Shown: positions 33,044 to 41,217 of the stretch, in pieces
How the letters are laid out: the number at the start of each line of letters is the position of its first letter
How positions within the stretch are numbered: the first letter of the stretch is position 1
Origin: Seongchinamella unica
Lineage (GTDB): Bacteria; Pseudomonadota; Gammaproteobacteria; Pseudomonadales; Halieaceae
Direction: 5' to 3'
Length of the DNA: 64,000 nt
NCBI RefSeq assembly: GCF_004354085.1
Contig: NZ_SMSE01000003.1
Location: 443,231-507,230 of the forward strand
Made by a program: the position numbers and the translations under genes
Notes under the pieces: generated by a model
Databases searched by the model: none
Seen by the model: only the letters and a program-made list of their open reading frames with translations
What the model was told of the DNA's origin: nothing

Positions 33044-33946
33044 ATGTTGCAGATGAAGACGGCTTGCGTATTCGCACACTATGACAGGGACGGTATCGTA
33101 GACAGTCACGTTACGTACAGTCTTTCCGAACTGCATCGCTGCGTACAGCGCCTGGTATTTGTAAGCACGAGCAATCTCTCAGATGAAACGGTTGGCAAGC
33201 TTGTTGCCATGGGCATTGAGGTTATTGTCAGAAAAAACCGGGGATACGATTTCTACAGCTACAAAGTTGGAATTGAGCACCTAACACTCTCGGATTACGA
33301 CCAGTTAATCCTGTGCAATGACAGTGTTTACGGTCCGCTGACGGACCTTTCGGCGTTTATAGGCAAGATGAATGAAATCGACGGGGATTTCTGGGGAATC
33401 ACTGAAAGCTTCGATTTTGCCCACCACCTGCAAAGTTATTTTCTGGTATTCAAGCGCACGGTGTTGAACAGTTCCGCTTTTGCAGAATTCTGGAGTTCCC
33501 TGGACTTAATCGATGACAAGAATGAAATCATTCGCCGTTACGAGGTTGGTCTGTCGCAGGTGCTCACCAGCTGCGGATTCAAGTTCTACTCGGTGATGCC
33601 CCTGGAAGACAGGGGGACGGTCGATCGGATTTGGCATGCCAGGAGAGAGTACGGCAGGACGCTGAAGCGGCGTTGGCGCGACCCTGCATTCTGGTCGGAT
33701 GTGGGCTCACTATTGACGGGACGATTGGATGTAGGGGTGAACCACTCGCATCTCGACTGGGAAGTGTTGCTGATCGAGCATGGCTCACCCTATATAAAAG
33801 TAGAGCTGTTGCGAGATAATCCCAAAGATGTACGAAACCTAGAGCCGGTGCTTGATGTTGTCAGGTCAAAAGGCGAATATCCCGTCGAGCTGATATCGAA
33901 ACACCTCGCCAGAGTTGGGGGCTCGGGACCTCTAAGTCCAAACTGA
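33044..33946 (+). CDS. RgpF-like rhamnan synthesis protein
   Basis: A 300-residue protein of the rhamnan synthesis F family (GT, PF05045-type). The opening TACVFAHYDRDGIVDSHVTY matches the family's fixed N-terminus, followed by LVFVSTSNLS, VIVRKNRGYDFYSYKVG and LCNDSVYGPL with DFWGITES. In streptococcal RgpF these proteins build rhamnose polymers on lipid carriers. Start ATG 33044; MKTACVF four codons later is an alternative. Followed after 12 bases by an RfbF-like gene, so the pair probably makes a rhamnose-containing part of the glycan. Confidence 0.85.
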   Translation: MLQMKTACVFAHYDRDGIVDSHVTYSLSELHRCVQRLVFVSTSNLSDETVGKLVAMGIEVIVRKNRGYDFYSYKVGIEHLTLSDYDQLILCNDSVYGPLTDLSAFIGKMNEIDGDFWGITESFDFAHHLQSYFLVFKRTVLNSSAFAEFWSSLDLIDDKNEIIRRYEVGLSQVLTSCGFKFYSVMPLEDRGTVDRIWHARREYGRTLKRRWRDPAFWSDVGSLLTGRLDVGVNHSHLDWEVLLIEHGSPYIKVELLRDNPKDVRNLEPVLDVVRSKGEYPVELISKHLARVGGSGPLSPN

Positions 33947-33958
33947 ACATATGGATAC

Positions 33959-34930
33959 TTGTATCTCGACTTCGACAGTGTGCGGATCACGCGTATTGGT
34001 GAGGTCTTGAAGCGAATCGCCCCACAGGGTTTGAGCGGGCCGGTTACCGGTGAAGTCGCTCTCGTCGTGGTGACCTACTGCCCGGGCGAACGCCTGGTCA
34101 GGAATATGCAGGTGGCGGCAGACCAGTTCGAGCGTGTATTCCTGGTTGATAACACTGTTGGTGGTGAATCCATTCTCGAAAATCTCGACGAGCAAAAATT
34201 TGAGATCATTCTCAATCATCAGAATCTTGGTTTGGGAGACGCGTTAAATACCGGCTGTCGCCGTGCCATGGAGTCGGGATATGAGTGGGCGGTTACGCTC
34301 GATCAGGATACGGAACTACTGACGGGATTTCTTGGCGGGATGCTTGCAGCCTGGAGCGCATCTCCAGTACCAGCGGTTGTTCTCGGTAGCAACTACTATA
34401 ACGCATCCAGGGGGGTAAGCCGGTTCCCGGAAAGCGTGATGCCCGAGGCTATCGAGCAGACTACCGTGATTACTTCTGGCAGCCTGATGCATCTTCCGAC
34501 CTGGTGCTCACTGGGAATGTTTCGGGAAGACTATTTTATTGATTCAATAGATCATGAATTCTGTTTGCGCGTTAGGCGGGCGGGGTATGCGGTGGCCGTA
34601 AACTGCCAACTGGGAATGAGGCAATATATCGGGGAAGATTCGGGGCATTCAGGCTATATTTCCCGTTTTCTGCCTTATCGCCACAGCGAGTGGAGAAAGT
34701 ACACCGGTGCGCGAAACTCTATTCGTACACTTATGGACTACGCATGTAGAGAGCCTTCATGGGGGCTAAAAAAATTTTTGGGGCTTTGCACTGACTTCAT
34801 CGCTATTCTATTTCTTGAACCGAACAAAGGCGCAAGATTGAGGGCATTTTTTCTCGGTCTTGCCCATGGATTACAGGGGAGATTGGGCTCAGTTCCGGAG
34901 CAGGTCAAAAACTTTAGCGTAGACAGCTGA
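33959..34930 (+). CDS. GT2 rhamnosyltransferase, RfbF-like
   Basis: A 323-residue GT-A enzyme with the rhamnosyltransferase signatures EVALVVVTYCPGERLVRNMQ, FLVDNTVGGE, ILNHQNLGLGDALNTGCR (glycine-rich) and WAVTLDQDTELL (DxD). SLGMFREDYFIDSIDHEFCLR is the later acidic motif. The start is TTG 33959 or possibly GTG 33980. Last intact gene of the island; after it come about 200 bases without features and then pseudogenes. Confidence 0.85.
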   Translation: MYLDFDSVRITRIGEVLKRIAPQGLSGPVTGEVALVVVTYCPGERLVRNMQVAADQFERVFLVDNTVGGESILENLDEQKFEIILNHQNLGLGDALNTGCRRAMESGYEWAVTLDQDTELLTGFLGGMLAAWSASPVPAVVLGSNYYNASRGVSRFPESVMPEAIEQTTVITSGSLMHLPTWCSLGMFREDYFIDSIDHEFCLRVRRAGYAVAVNCQLGMRQYIGEDSGHSGYISRFLPYRHSEWRKYTGARNSIRTLMDYACREPSWGLKKFLGLCTDFIAILFLEPNKGARLRAFFLGLAHGLQGRLGSVPEQVKNFSVDS

Positions 34931-35149
34931 GTTATGCACAGCCGTATCACGAAGCCCACAAGAGAGCCATGCATCGTAAGACAGGTCAGGTATTGAAGAC
35001 GTTGACACTTAATATGTGTTATTTTGGGCACTAGGGTTAGCTGGCCCTGTAGAGGTTCAATCTAGAAGCTCAAGGTCCTGAAACGTGAGTCTGAGCGTCA
35101 ACTGAAGGGAACTGATCCGGCCAATCACTTCTACTCTCGCCCCTGAAAT

Positions 35150-35522
35150 ACCTCACACCCAACAATCGCACCGTTTCCAATACCCACAGGGTGCCTATAC
35201 AGTCCATATCCGCGGCATATTCGGGCTCCTCAATGCTCGCGGCCACATGGCTCTAGGCACCCAAGTTGTAGATTTCGCCGGGCTACACCTGCCGGATGAT
35301 GCGGGTGATGTTGGAAATATCAGTCAGATCTCCATAATGCAGGATAAAACTCCGATCCGCTTCCTGCGGCCCTTCTTAAATGTGGTTTATCTGTTCACTG
35401 TTGAAAGAAAATGCACGATATTTGACACCATGCACCTCGTAACCTTCTGCCAGTAAAAGTTCGGCCGGGTAGGAGCCATCCTGCCCCGTCACACCGGTAA
35501 TCAGGGCCGTTTTGCGGCTCAT
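35150..35522 (-). pseudogene. gmd: GDP-mannose 4,6-dehydratase gene, truncated and with stops
   Basis: The first codons read [20 protein letters not shown], the unmistakable Gmd start with its TGxxGxxG nucleotide site, continuing to [18 protein letters not shown]. After a frame change comes LHYGDLTDISNITRIIRQV, a TAG, PGEIYNLGA, another TAG, then [17 protein letters not shown] and [14 protein letters not shown]. About 125 of the usual 350 residues remain, with one shift and at least two nonsense codons. Gmd would make GDP-4-keto-6-deoxymannose for GDP-fucose. It lies 11 bases after the fcl pseudogene on the same strand. Confidence 0.85.
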
Positions 35523-35533
35523 TTTTGTTCGTC

Positions 35534-36478
35534 CTAAAGGTCTTCTGTGAACCAATCATAGGTCTCTGCCAAGCCATTCCGCAAGCAAATTGCGGGCTTC
35601 CATTCCAGTCGACCCAGCTCGTAGATATCCAGCAGTTTACGCAGCGCACCATCAGGCTTTCCCGTATCGAATTCGATCCGGCCCTCGAAACCCGCAGTCT
35701 CGCGGATCATTTTTGCCAGTTCCGCCATCGTAAAATCAGCGTATGACCTGACATTCAGATGACTCAGGCGCGGCTCTGTGATTTCCTGGTAGCGATCAAG
35801 GGACAGATCCATCGCCCGTTGGCAAGCCCGTGCCATGTCGCCTTCATGGAAAACTCGCGCCTCGCCGTGCCCGAACCCCATACGCTAACGGCATCGGCGT
35901 TAGCAACCCGGGCTTGGCGAAAACGCCTTATCAGCACTGGTATCAAGTGGCTGTTTTCCGGATGGATGCTGTTGCCCGGGCCATACAGGTTAGTCGGCAT
36001 AACGCTGCGTTAATCCGTGCTGCATTGCAGGTTCAAGGTCTCGCACAGCTTTATGCCTCCTATCTTGGCCAGTGCGTAGTGTTCACTGGTGGTCTCGAAG
36101 GGGCCCTGCAACAATTCAGTGCCTTTATTAGCAGCTGCGCCTGCCAGAATAAATACAGGGACTGCCTAGAAACAGCAGTTTTTTGATGCCCGGCTGCCAG
36201 GCCGAGTGAATCACATTGCAATCGAGCATCCGGTTTTCATAAATGGAGTAAGCGGGATAGGTACTGCTGGCATGTATACCGCCTACTTTAGCGGCACAGA
36301 GGTAAACCTCATCCAGCTGCTCGGTTTGGAAAACAGCCTTGACCGCCGCCTGGGCAGTAAGATCCAGTTCGTCCCGACTGCGGGTGACGACCTCAACGCT
36401 TGAATCCTGCAGCAAAAGGCGATGGACTGCTGACCCCACCATGCCCCTGTGCCCGGCAATAAAAACGCGCCTGCTCAC
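35534..36478 (-). pseudogene. fcl: GDP-L-fucose synthase gene, broken
   Basis: All parts of GDP-fucose synthase are still present but in different frames: MSRRVFIAGHRGMVGSAVHR (from 36478, Rossmann motif) to FLGSPCIY; then in another frame GPFETTSEHYALAKIGGIKL (with the catalytic Tyr and Lys of YxxxK) up to a nonsense codon [23 protein letters not shown]; a shift near 35850; and [20 protein letters not shown] to [10 protein letters not shown] at the end. At least three lesions. Together with the gmd remnant this shows a GDP-fucose pathway that has been lost. Confidence 0.88.
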
Positions 36479-36732
36479 CTCAACAACTCACCGATGGCCG
36501 GCACGATAGCTGGCTTTTGTATTCAACCCGGTTTTCAAACTGTATCAGTCCTATTGTGGCCGCGGCACTGCATTCGGTATTCTATCCTGAATCGCCGACT
36601 ACTTCACAGCTGGCTGTAACACTACCCTCCCGGCAAGCGGGGTAGTATGATGCCCGCAGCCACATTCAACGTGATGATGCACCCGCGTCTGCTTTGAACC
36701 CGCATAACTCCGATAGCAAATAGACACAGGCT

Positions 36733-36957
36733 ATGCCCAAGAGCAAATCCCCCTCCTCCTTCGCCGAGCGCATACAGATGCTACAGGCGCTGGTTAGCCA
36801 CCTCGAAGAAGCTGACCTTCCCCTCGACCAGTCCCTGAAGGAATTCGAGGAAGGCATACAACTCGTCCGCGATGCCCAGGAAGAGCTGGCGACCGCCGAG
36901 CAAAAAGTGAACGAACTGCTACAGCCCCCCATAGGCCAGCCAGCTGAGCAAGATTAA
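36733..36957 (+). CDS. xseB: Exodeoxyribonuclease VII small subunit
   Basis: A 74-residue helical subunit of the XseA/XseB single-strand exonuclease. SFAERIQMLQALVSHLEEAD, LPLDQSLKEFEEGIQLVRDA and the final CxxxL-less Gln/Leu-rich helix match the family. It comes 5 bases before ispA, the standard xseB-ispA pair. This gene is the first intact one right of the polysaccharide island. Confidence 0.93.
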   Translation: MPKSKSPSSFAERIQMLQALVSHLEEADLPLDQSLKEFEEGIQLVRDAQEELATAEQKVNELLQPPIGQPAEQD

Positions 36958-36962
36958 CATCC

Positions 36963-37850
36963 GTGACTAACACACTGGACGGATTACTGGGCAGCTTTCG
37001 CGCCAGACTGAACGATGACCTGGCGGCGCTCTGGGAGCCATTCGACTCCGCCGCTTCGGGAATGAGTGCCCCTGGCCGCTATGCCACCAGCAATGGCGGC
37101 AAGCAGGTACGCCCCACGCTCTATTTTGCCGCCTGGAACGCCATGGCCGACTCCTCCCCAGCCGACACGGCGCCGGCGCTCGCCCTCGAACTCATCCACA
37201 CCTACTCCCTAATCCATGACGACCTCCCCGCCATGGATGACGACGATATGCGCCGTGGCAAGCCCAGTCTGCACAAGGCCTACGACGAGGCCACTGCCAT
37301 CCTGGTCGGCGACGGCCTGCAGGCTCGGGCCTTCGAGCTGATCGCCGATGCTCCGGAGCTCTCCGCCGAACAAAAAGTGAGGATGATCAAAGTATTAGCG
37401 CAGGCTTCCGGCTTTGAGGGGATGGTCGGCGGCCAGTATATCGACATCCAGGCCGTGGATTCAGACATGACCCTGGAAGAACTCCGTGCCATGCACGAGA
37501 TGAAGACCGGGGCGCTTATTCGGGCTTCGCTGGCGCTGGGGGGGATTGCCGCCAATGCCACGGAGGCGCAGCTAGCGGCGCTGGATGAATATGGGCGCAA
37601 TATCGGGCTGGCGTTTCAGGTGGTGGATGACATTCTGGATGTTGAGGGTGACCCGGAGACACTGGGCAAAACCCAGGGCAAGGACGCCGAGGCCAACAAG
37701 CCCACCTACGTGAAGCTGCTGGGGCTGGATGGCGCCAAAGCCGAGGCGCAGCGCTTGCTGGACGAGGCCATTGCCGCGCTGGATTCATTTGGGGAATCGG
37801 CGGATATGCTGCGGGAGCTGGCCCGGTATATTGTGGGGAGGGACAGGTAG
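36963..37850 (+). CDS. ispA: Farnesyl (geranyl) diphosphate synthase
   Basis: Condenses DMAPP/IPP into geranyl and farnesyl diphosphate, cytosolic. 295 residues, GTG start. First aspartate-rich motif HDDLPAMDDDDMRRGKPS (around residue 80) and second motif VVDDILDVEGD (around 220), GGKQVRPTL near the N-terminus; all catalytic residues are visible. In relatives dxs follows directly; here a repeat array and then ribA follow instead. Confidence 0.95.
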   Translation: MTNTLDGLLGSFRARLNDDLAALWEPFDSAASGMSAPGRYATSNGGKQVRPTLYFAAWNAMADSSPADTAPALALELIHTYSLIHDDLPAMDDDDMRRGKPSLHKAYDEATAILVGDGLQARAFELIADAPELSAEQKVRMIKVLAQASGFEGMVGGQYIDIQAVDSDMTLEELRAMHEMKTGALIRASLALGGIAANATEAQLAALDEYGRNIGLAFQVVDDILDVEGDPETLGKTQGKDAEANKPTYVKLLGLDGAKAEAQRLLDEAIAALDSFGESADMLRELARYIVGRDR

Positions 37851-37885
37851 GGTGTTACCCACCTTTTCGCTCTGCTACATGGTCT

Positions 37886-38034
37886 CTGGATTCCCGCTTT
37901 CGCGGGAATGACGGGGGTTAGGGGCCGGGAATGACGGGGGTTAGGGGCCGGGAATGACGGGGGTTAGGGGCCAGGAATGACGGGGGTGAGAGGCGGGAAT
38001 GACGGGGGTTAGGGGCCGTGGATGACGGTCGGGG
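37886..38034. repeat. REP palindrome with a six-unit 23-base minisatellite
   Basis: CTGGATTCCCGC / GCGGGAATGACG (37886-37913) followed by six copies of a 23-base unit (GGGAATGACGGGGGTTAGGG then GCC): units 1-3 are identical, 5 matches them, and 4 and 6 are diverged. The unit starts with the right arm of the REP (GGGAATGAC). The last unit runs to the stop codon of ribA. The block lies between ispA and ribA, where dxs is found in related genomes. Confidence 0.9.
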
Positions 38035-38631
38035 TTAGCCCTGGGCTTCGAACATATGGCCTAATTTGCCCGCCTTGGTGCTCAGGTACTTCTCGTTGTG
38101 GGGGTTACTGGCGGTTTGCAGGGCAATGCGCTCCACCACGTCCACGCCCTGTTCTTCCAGTGCCGCCACTTTGCGCGGATTATTGGTCATTAATCGCACA
38201 GATTTGATCTTCAGGTGCTCCAGCATGGGCTTGAGCAGGCTGTAGTCGCGCATATCCGGACCGAAGCCCAACTGCTCGTTGGCCTCCACGGTGTCGGCGC
38301 CGGCGTCCTGCAGCTTGTAGGCCTTGATCTTGTTCAGCAGGCCAATGCCCCGACCTTCCTGGCGGAGGTAAAAGATGGCCCCCCTGCCCTCTTCCGAGAT
38401 CGCCTTCATGGCGGCGTGCAGCTGCATGCCGCAGTCACAGCGCATGCTGAACAGGGCGTCGCCGGTCAGGCATTCGGAGTGGACCCGGGCCAGCACGGGC
38501 TCGCCATTGCCCACGTCGCCCATGGTCAAAACCACGTGCTCCTTGTTGCCTTCCGCGTCTTCGAAGCCATGCATCTCGAACTCGCCCCAGGCGGTGGGGA
38601 GACGTGAGGATTCTACGTAGCGTGCGGTCAA
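38035..38631 (-). CDS. ribA: GTP cyclohydrolase II
   Basis: Opens GTP to start riboflavin synthesis. 198 residues, the length of E. coli RibA. Zinc ligands C54, C65 and C67 ([17 protein letters not shown]) and the catalytic RQEGRGIGL are intact, as are [15 protein letters not shown] and MTNNPRKV. This is the catalytically complete GTP cyclohydrolase of the window; the RibA-like domain of the ribBA gene is not. Confidence 0.96.
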   Translation of the reverse strand: MTARYVESSRLPTAWGEFEMHGFEDAEGNKEHVVLTMGDVGNGEPVLARVHSECLTGDALFSMRCDCGMQLHAAMKAISEEGRGAIFYLRQEGRGIGLLNKIKAYKLQDAGADTVEANEQLGFGPDMRDYSLLKPMLEHLKIKSVRLMTNNPRKVAALEEQGVDVVERIALQTASNPHNEKYLSTKAGKLGHMFEAQG

Positions 38632-38728
38632 TGGAGCTTATCCGTGCAAAAGGGCGCGTATTCTAACAGGTTTGGCGGGGAATGGGACTACCCGCCAGCG
38701 CTGGCCTGGGAGCGTGCTCTACTGGAAT

Positions 38729-39787
38729 TTATCCCTGGATTTCAGCCAGGCGGGCTTTCAGTCCAGCGCCGACATCGAGGCTCTGAATACCAGCCCTGAG
38801 TGTATCCCGGAACTTGCGCGAAGGATGAGAAAGTGCGGCATCCAACGCCAGCCAGACGTCACCGGGGTTCTGGTCGAGCAGGCACGTCAGGAGTTGGGTT
38901 GCCTGCTTCACGTCTTTGGTCGCTTTGGTACGCTGAGATGCGGGGCGGCGACGGGCTACCACCAGTTTGTGCAGGGCAAACCTTGCCGGATTGGGCACGT
39001 TCACCAGCACTCCGCCCTTGTGCAGCAGCACGGCCTTCTGGGTATCTTCCAGTAGATACTCCAGGAACGCCACGGGTTCTGCGTATGACTGTATGGCACG
39101 TACGTATTGCTGGCCTTCCGGTTTACCCTTGCGAGGCGTCACCAGGTCCACCCGAAAACTGCCCCCACGTATCTTGAAACTCGTCGAATGGGCCCTGGGG
39201 TTCAACATCGGTACGCTGAGCAGCCCTGTTTCAGAATCGAGAATTACGTCTCCCAGGGGCCTGGCGTTCTCGGGGATAGCGACCATTGCTTCATCGCTGG
39301 CGGCCAGGTCTATATCCTGGGTGGCTGTGGTGTCCCGGCGCCAGGAAACCCCCAGCATATTGCCCATGGCCAGAAATGCGAACGAACCGACCAACACCCC
39401 ACCAGCTCGGAAAAGGCCAGCCTGCTCGGCAGCGTAAAGTACTTTGTAGGCGCGGTGACTGATTCCGGCACACCCCGCTGCAAGTGCCATCGCGACCAGC
39501 TTTTCCACCTGCGCTGTATCGGCCTTACCCTCATCCCAGCGCGCTTTCTGCTGTGCTATGCGGCCCCGGATTTCTTCGTTGTCCGGGCCAAAATAATATT
39601 GCTTTTTTTTCCCTGCCAGGGTGTGCTGCAGATACCAGTGGTCGCCGCGAGTAACTGACTTTTTAACAAACCCAAAGCCATCTCCGGAAGACGCGCTGGC
39701 TTCCCGGGTCATCACGCTTTCCAGCGCTTCCGCATACGCCATGGAGGCAGAGCCGCTGAGTTCGGTGTAAGCCATCGCTGCTATCAT
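38729..39787 (-). CDS. GSU2403-family nucleotidyltransferase-fold protein
   Basis: A 352-residue protein of the NTP_transf_8-type family. Around residue 130-165 it has GVLVGSFAFLAMGNMLGV and TATQDIDLAA, the GS...DxD pattern of the nucleotidyltransferase superfamily, where the Asp pair binds metal. FRVDLVTP supplies a third acidic residue. PARFALHKLVVARRRP and a helical C-terminus follow. The reaction is not known; relatives of this fold include AMPylating and tRNA-modifying toxins, but no antitoxin-like partner gene is adjacent. Its start codon and promoter lie inside a cluster of four identical half-sites, which implies tight, possibly self-imposed control. Confidence 0.78.
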   Translation of the reverse strand: MIAAMAYTELSGSASMAYAEALESVMTREASASSGDGFGFVKKSVTRGDHWYLQHTLAGKKKQYYFGPDNEEIRGRIAQQKARWDEGKADTAQVEKLVAMALAAGCAGISHRAYKVLYAAEQAGLFRAGGVLVGSFAFLAMGNMLGVSWRRDTTATQDIDLAASDEAMVAIPENARPLGDVILDSETGLLSVPMLNPRAHSTSFKIRGGSFRVDLVTPRKGKPEGQQYVRAIQSYAEPVAFLEYLLEDTQKAVLLHKGGVLVNVPNPARFALHKLVVARRRPASQRTKATKDVKQATQLLTCLLDQNPGDVWLALDAALSHPSRKFRDTLRAGIQSLDVGAGLKARLAEIQG

Positions 39788-39850
39788 CCAGGTAAAACAA
39801 GTTGGATGATAGCGCCGCTATCATCCAATTGCAACTAGTTGGATGATAGC
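39780..39850 (-). promoter_or_regulatory. Promoter covered by four TTGGATGATAGC operator half-sites
   Basis: The word TTGGATGATAGC occurs at 39802-39813 and 39839-39850, its reverse complement at 39817-39828, and an 11-base inverse copy at 39780-39790 that contains the ATG of the nucleotidyltransferase gene. The two middle copies form a perfect 12-base palindrome with a GCC spacer. On the minus strand TTGCAA (39834-39829) and TATCAT (39811-39806) are 17 bases apart, a good sigma-70 promoter whose -10 and spacer lie within the half-sites. A protein bound here would block the promoter; which protein is unknown. Confidence 0.75.
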
Positions 39851-39873
39851 CACTACACTACCGGGAAGGTTTC

Positions 39874-40617
39874 CTAGTGGCTACGCGAGAGCGTCAGAAT
39901 CCCCTGATTTTCCTCGATTTTTACGTGTCGAAGGTAGGTCATACCAAGCAGTACCATGGCCGGGAATTCGCCTTCCACCACGGTCGCAGGAACGTTGTCG
40001 ACCTTGATGCCGCCAACGCTCACGGATCGCAGCTTGACACTCCAGGCCCTGGCGATGCCGGAGGCAGTCTCTACCCGCGCCGGGGTGGCTTTTTCAAGGT
40101 CGATACCCAGGCGACTGGCTTCGGACTGGTTGAGGGCGACCACGTTGGCACCGGTATCCACCAGCACCTTGACCTGGCGCCCGTTGATCCTGGCACTTGT
40201 CTGGTACTGGAGGCGGGAGTCGCGGCGGATAGTCACTGTCTGCGCTGGGGGCGGCTGATAGTTAGTACCCACTTTACGGGAGAGGCCCAGCACCATCTGG
40301 TTGCCGTTGACTTCGATGGTGGCGGTGTTGGAGTAGGCTGAAACCAGGGTAACACCGTTGTGGGACTGGCCTTTTTTCAGCAGTTTGCGCTCGCCGTCTA
40401 TAAGGAGAATGGCGGCGTTGGGCATCAGGCCTTCAAGGTCGATCTGGGGATTGGGGGTAGCGGCTCTGGCTTGCAGGCACAGGCTTAAAAGAACGATGCA
40501 CCCGAACAACCACAAGACGCTGGATTCCCGCCTCCGCGGGAATGACGGAGGTTTGGCAGGGAATGGCGCAAAAAGAGACCTGGACGACGGCAGATGGAAA
40601 GTCATGTAAGCAACCAT
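39874..40617 (-). CDS. Retropepsin-like aspartic protease, secreted
   Basis: A 247-residue protein of the clan AA TIGR02281-type family. Catalytic motif VLVDTGANVVAL with DTGA around residue 155, and the later GMTYLRHVKI. It has a signal sequence (VLWLFGCIVLLSLCLQARAA) so acts in the periplasm. The N-terminal region before the hydrophobic core, PPSFPRRRESS, is translated REP repeat and supplies the positive charges of the signal peptide. Starts at 40617 or 40605 both overlap the pgpA end by a few bases. Substrate unknown. Confidence 0.82.
   Translation of the reverse strand: MVAYMTFHLPSSRSLFAPFPAKPPSFPRRRESSVLWLFGCIVLLSLCLQARAATPNPQIDLEGLMPNAAILLIDGERKLLKKGQSHNGVTLVSAYSNTATIEVNGNQMVLGLSRKVGTNYQPPPAQTVTIRRDSRLQYQTSARINGRQVKVLVDTGANVVALNQSEASRLGIDLEKATPARVETASGIARAWSVKLRSVSVGGIKVDNVPATVVEGEFPAMVLLGMTYLRHVKIEENQGILTLSRSH
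40520..40548. repeat. REP palindrome inside the protease N-terminus
   Basis: CTGGATTCCCGC / GCGGGAATGACGG with a CTCC-type loop, read in frame by the protease gene as SFPRRRESS. Confidence 0.88.
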
Positions 40618-41081
40618 AACGCAACATGCAGGCAGGCGCAGGCCATCAGGCCGGCAACCACGTCGTCGATCATGATACCCAGGCCGCCGTGGACTTGCTT
40701 ATCGAGGGGGCCGATGGGCCAGGGTTTGGCAATGTCGAACAGGCGGAACAGGACGAACCCGGCAAGGATCCAGGGCCAGCTGTTGGGCAGAGCCCACAGG
40801 GTAATAAAGAAGCCGACGAATTCATCCCAGACAATACCGCCGTGGTCGTGAACGCCCAGTTGTTTGCTGGCTTCGCCGCAGATCCAGATACCGGCGGCAA
40901 AGGTGACGAGGACGACCAGGGTGTATACGCCGAGGTCAAGGTGGGACAGCAGCCAGTATAGGGGAATGGCGGCCAGGGTCCCGGCGGTGCCGGGGGCTTT
41001 GGGAGACAGCCCCGAGCCGAAGCCGAAGGCCAGGAATTGCACGGGCGAGCGGAATGGCGTTGGCTGGGCGGTTGCGGTCAT
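40602..41081 (-). CDS. pgpA: Phosphatidylglycerophosphatase A
   Basis: Dephosphorylates phosphatidylglycerophosphate to phosphatidylglycerol at the inner membrane. I start at MTATAQPTPFRSP, giving 159 residues, as usual; upstream in-frame sequence is not conserved. Family motifs: FGSGLSPKAPGTAGTLAA, HDHGGIVWDEFVGFFITL (acidic catalytic residues), LFRLFDIAKPWPI and IMIDDVVAGL. In relatives it directly follows thiL; here an HNH nuclease gene on the other strand lies between. Confidence 0.94.
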   Translation of the reverse strand: MTATAQPTPFRSPVQFLAFGFGSGLSPKAPGTAGTLAAIPLYWLLSHLDLGVYTLVVLVTFAAGIWICGEASKQLGVHDHGGIVWDEFVGFFITLWALPNSWPWILAGFVLFRLFDIAKPWPIGPLDKQVHGGLGIMIDDVVAGLMACACLHVALWLLT

Positions 41082-41181
41082 GGGGGGAGTATACACCTGA
41101 CTGGCGGCGCTCAGCCCCCGCGGATTGACCGAATTTGATGGAACGCGCGGGTAGCGATGAGCGTGGCCGGAGCCTACGATA

Positions 41182-41197
41182 CTGTATAAATATACAG
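41182..41197 (+). promoter_or_regulatory. LexA-type SOS box
   Basis: CTGTATAAATATACAG, a single mismatch from the perfect CTGT(AT)4ACAG consensus of gammaproteobacterial LexA sites, with TA flanking on both sides as in the extended consensus. It lies 21 bases before the ATG of the HNH nuclease gene and overlaps the likely -10 region (TATAAA/TATACA), the right place for repression. Confidence 0.88.
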
Positions 41198-41217
41198 TTA
41201 TACGCGGGGTGACCCCA

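Noticed and set aside
38729..39850. Two-gene toxin-antitoxin operon around the nucleotidyltransferase
   Set aside because: There is no second small gene next to it on the same strand; the operator cluster is real but a partner is not.
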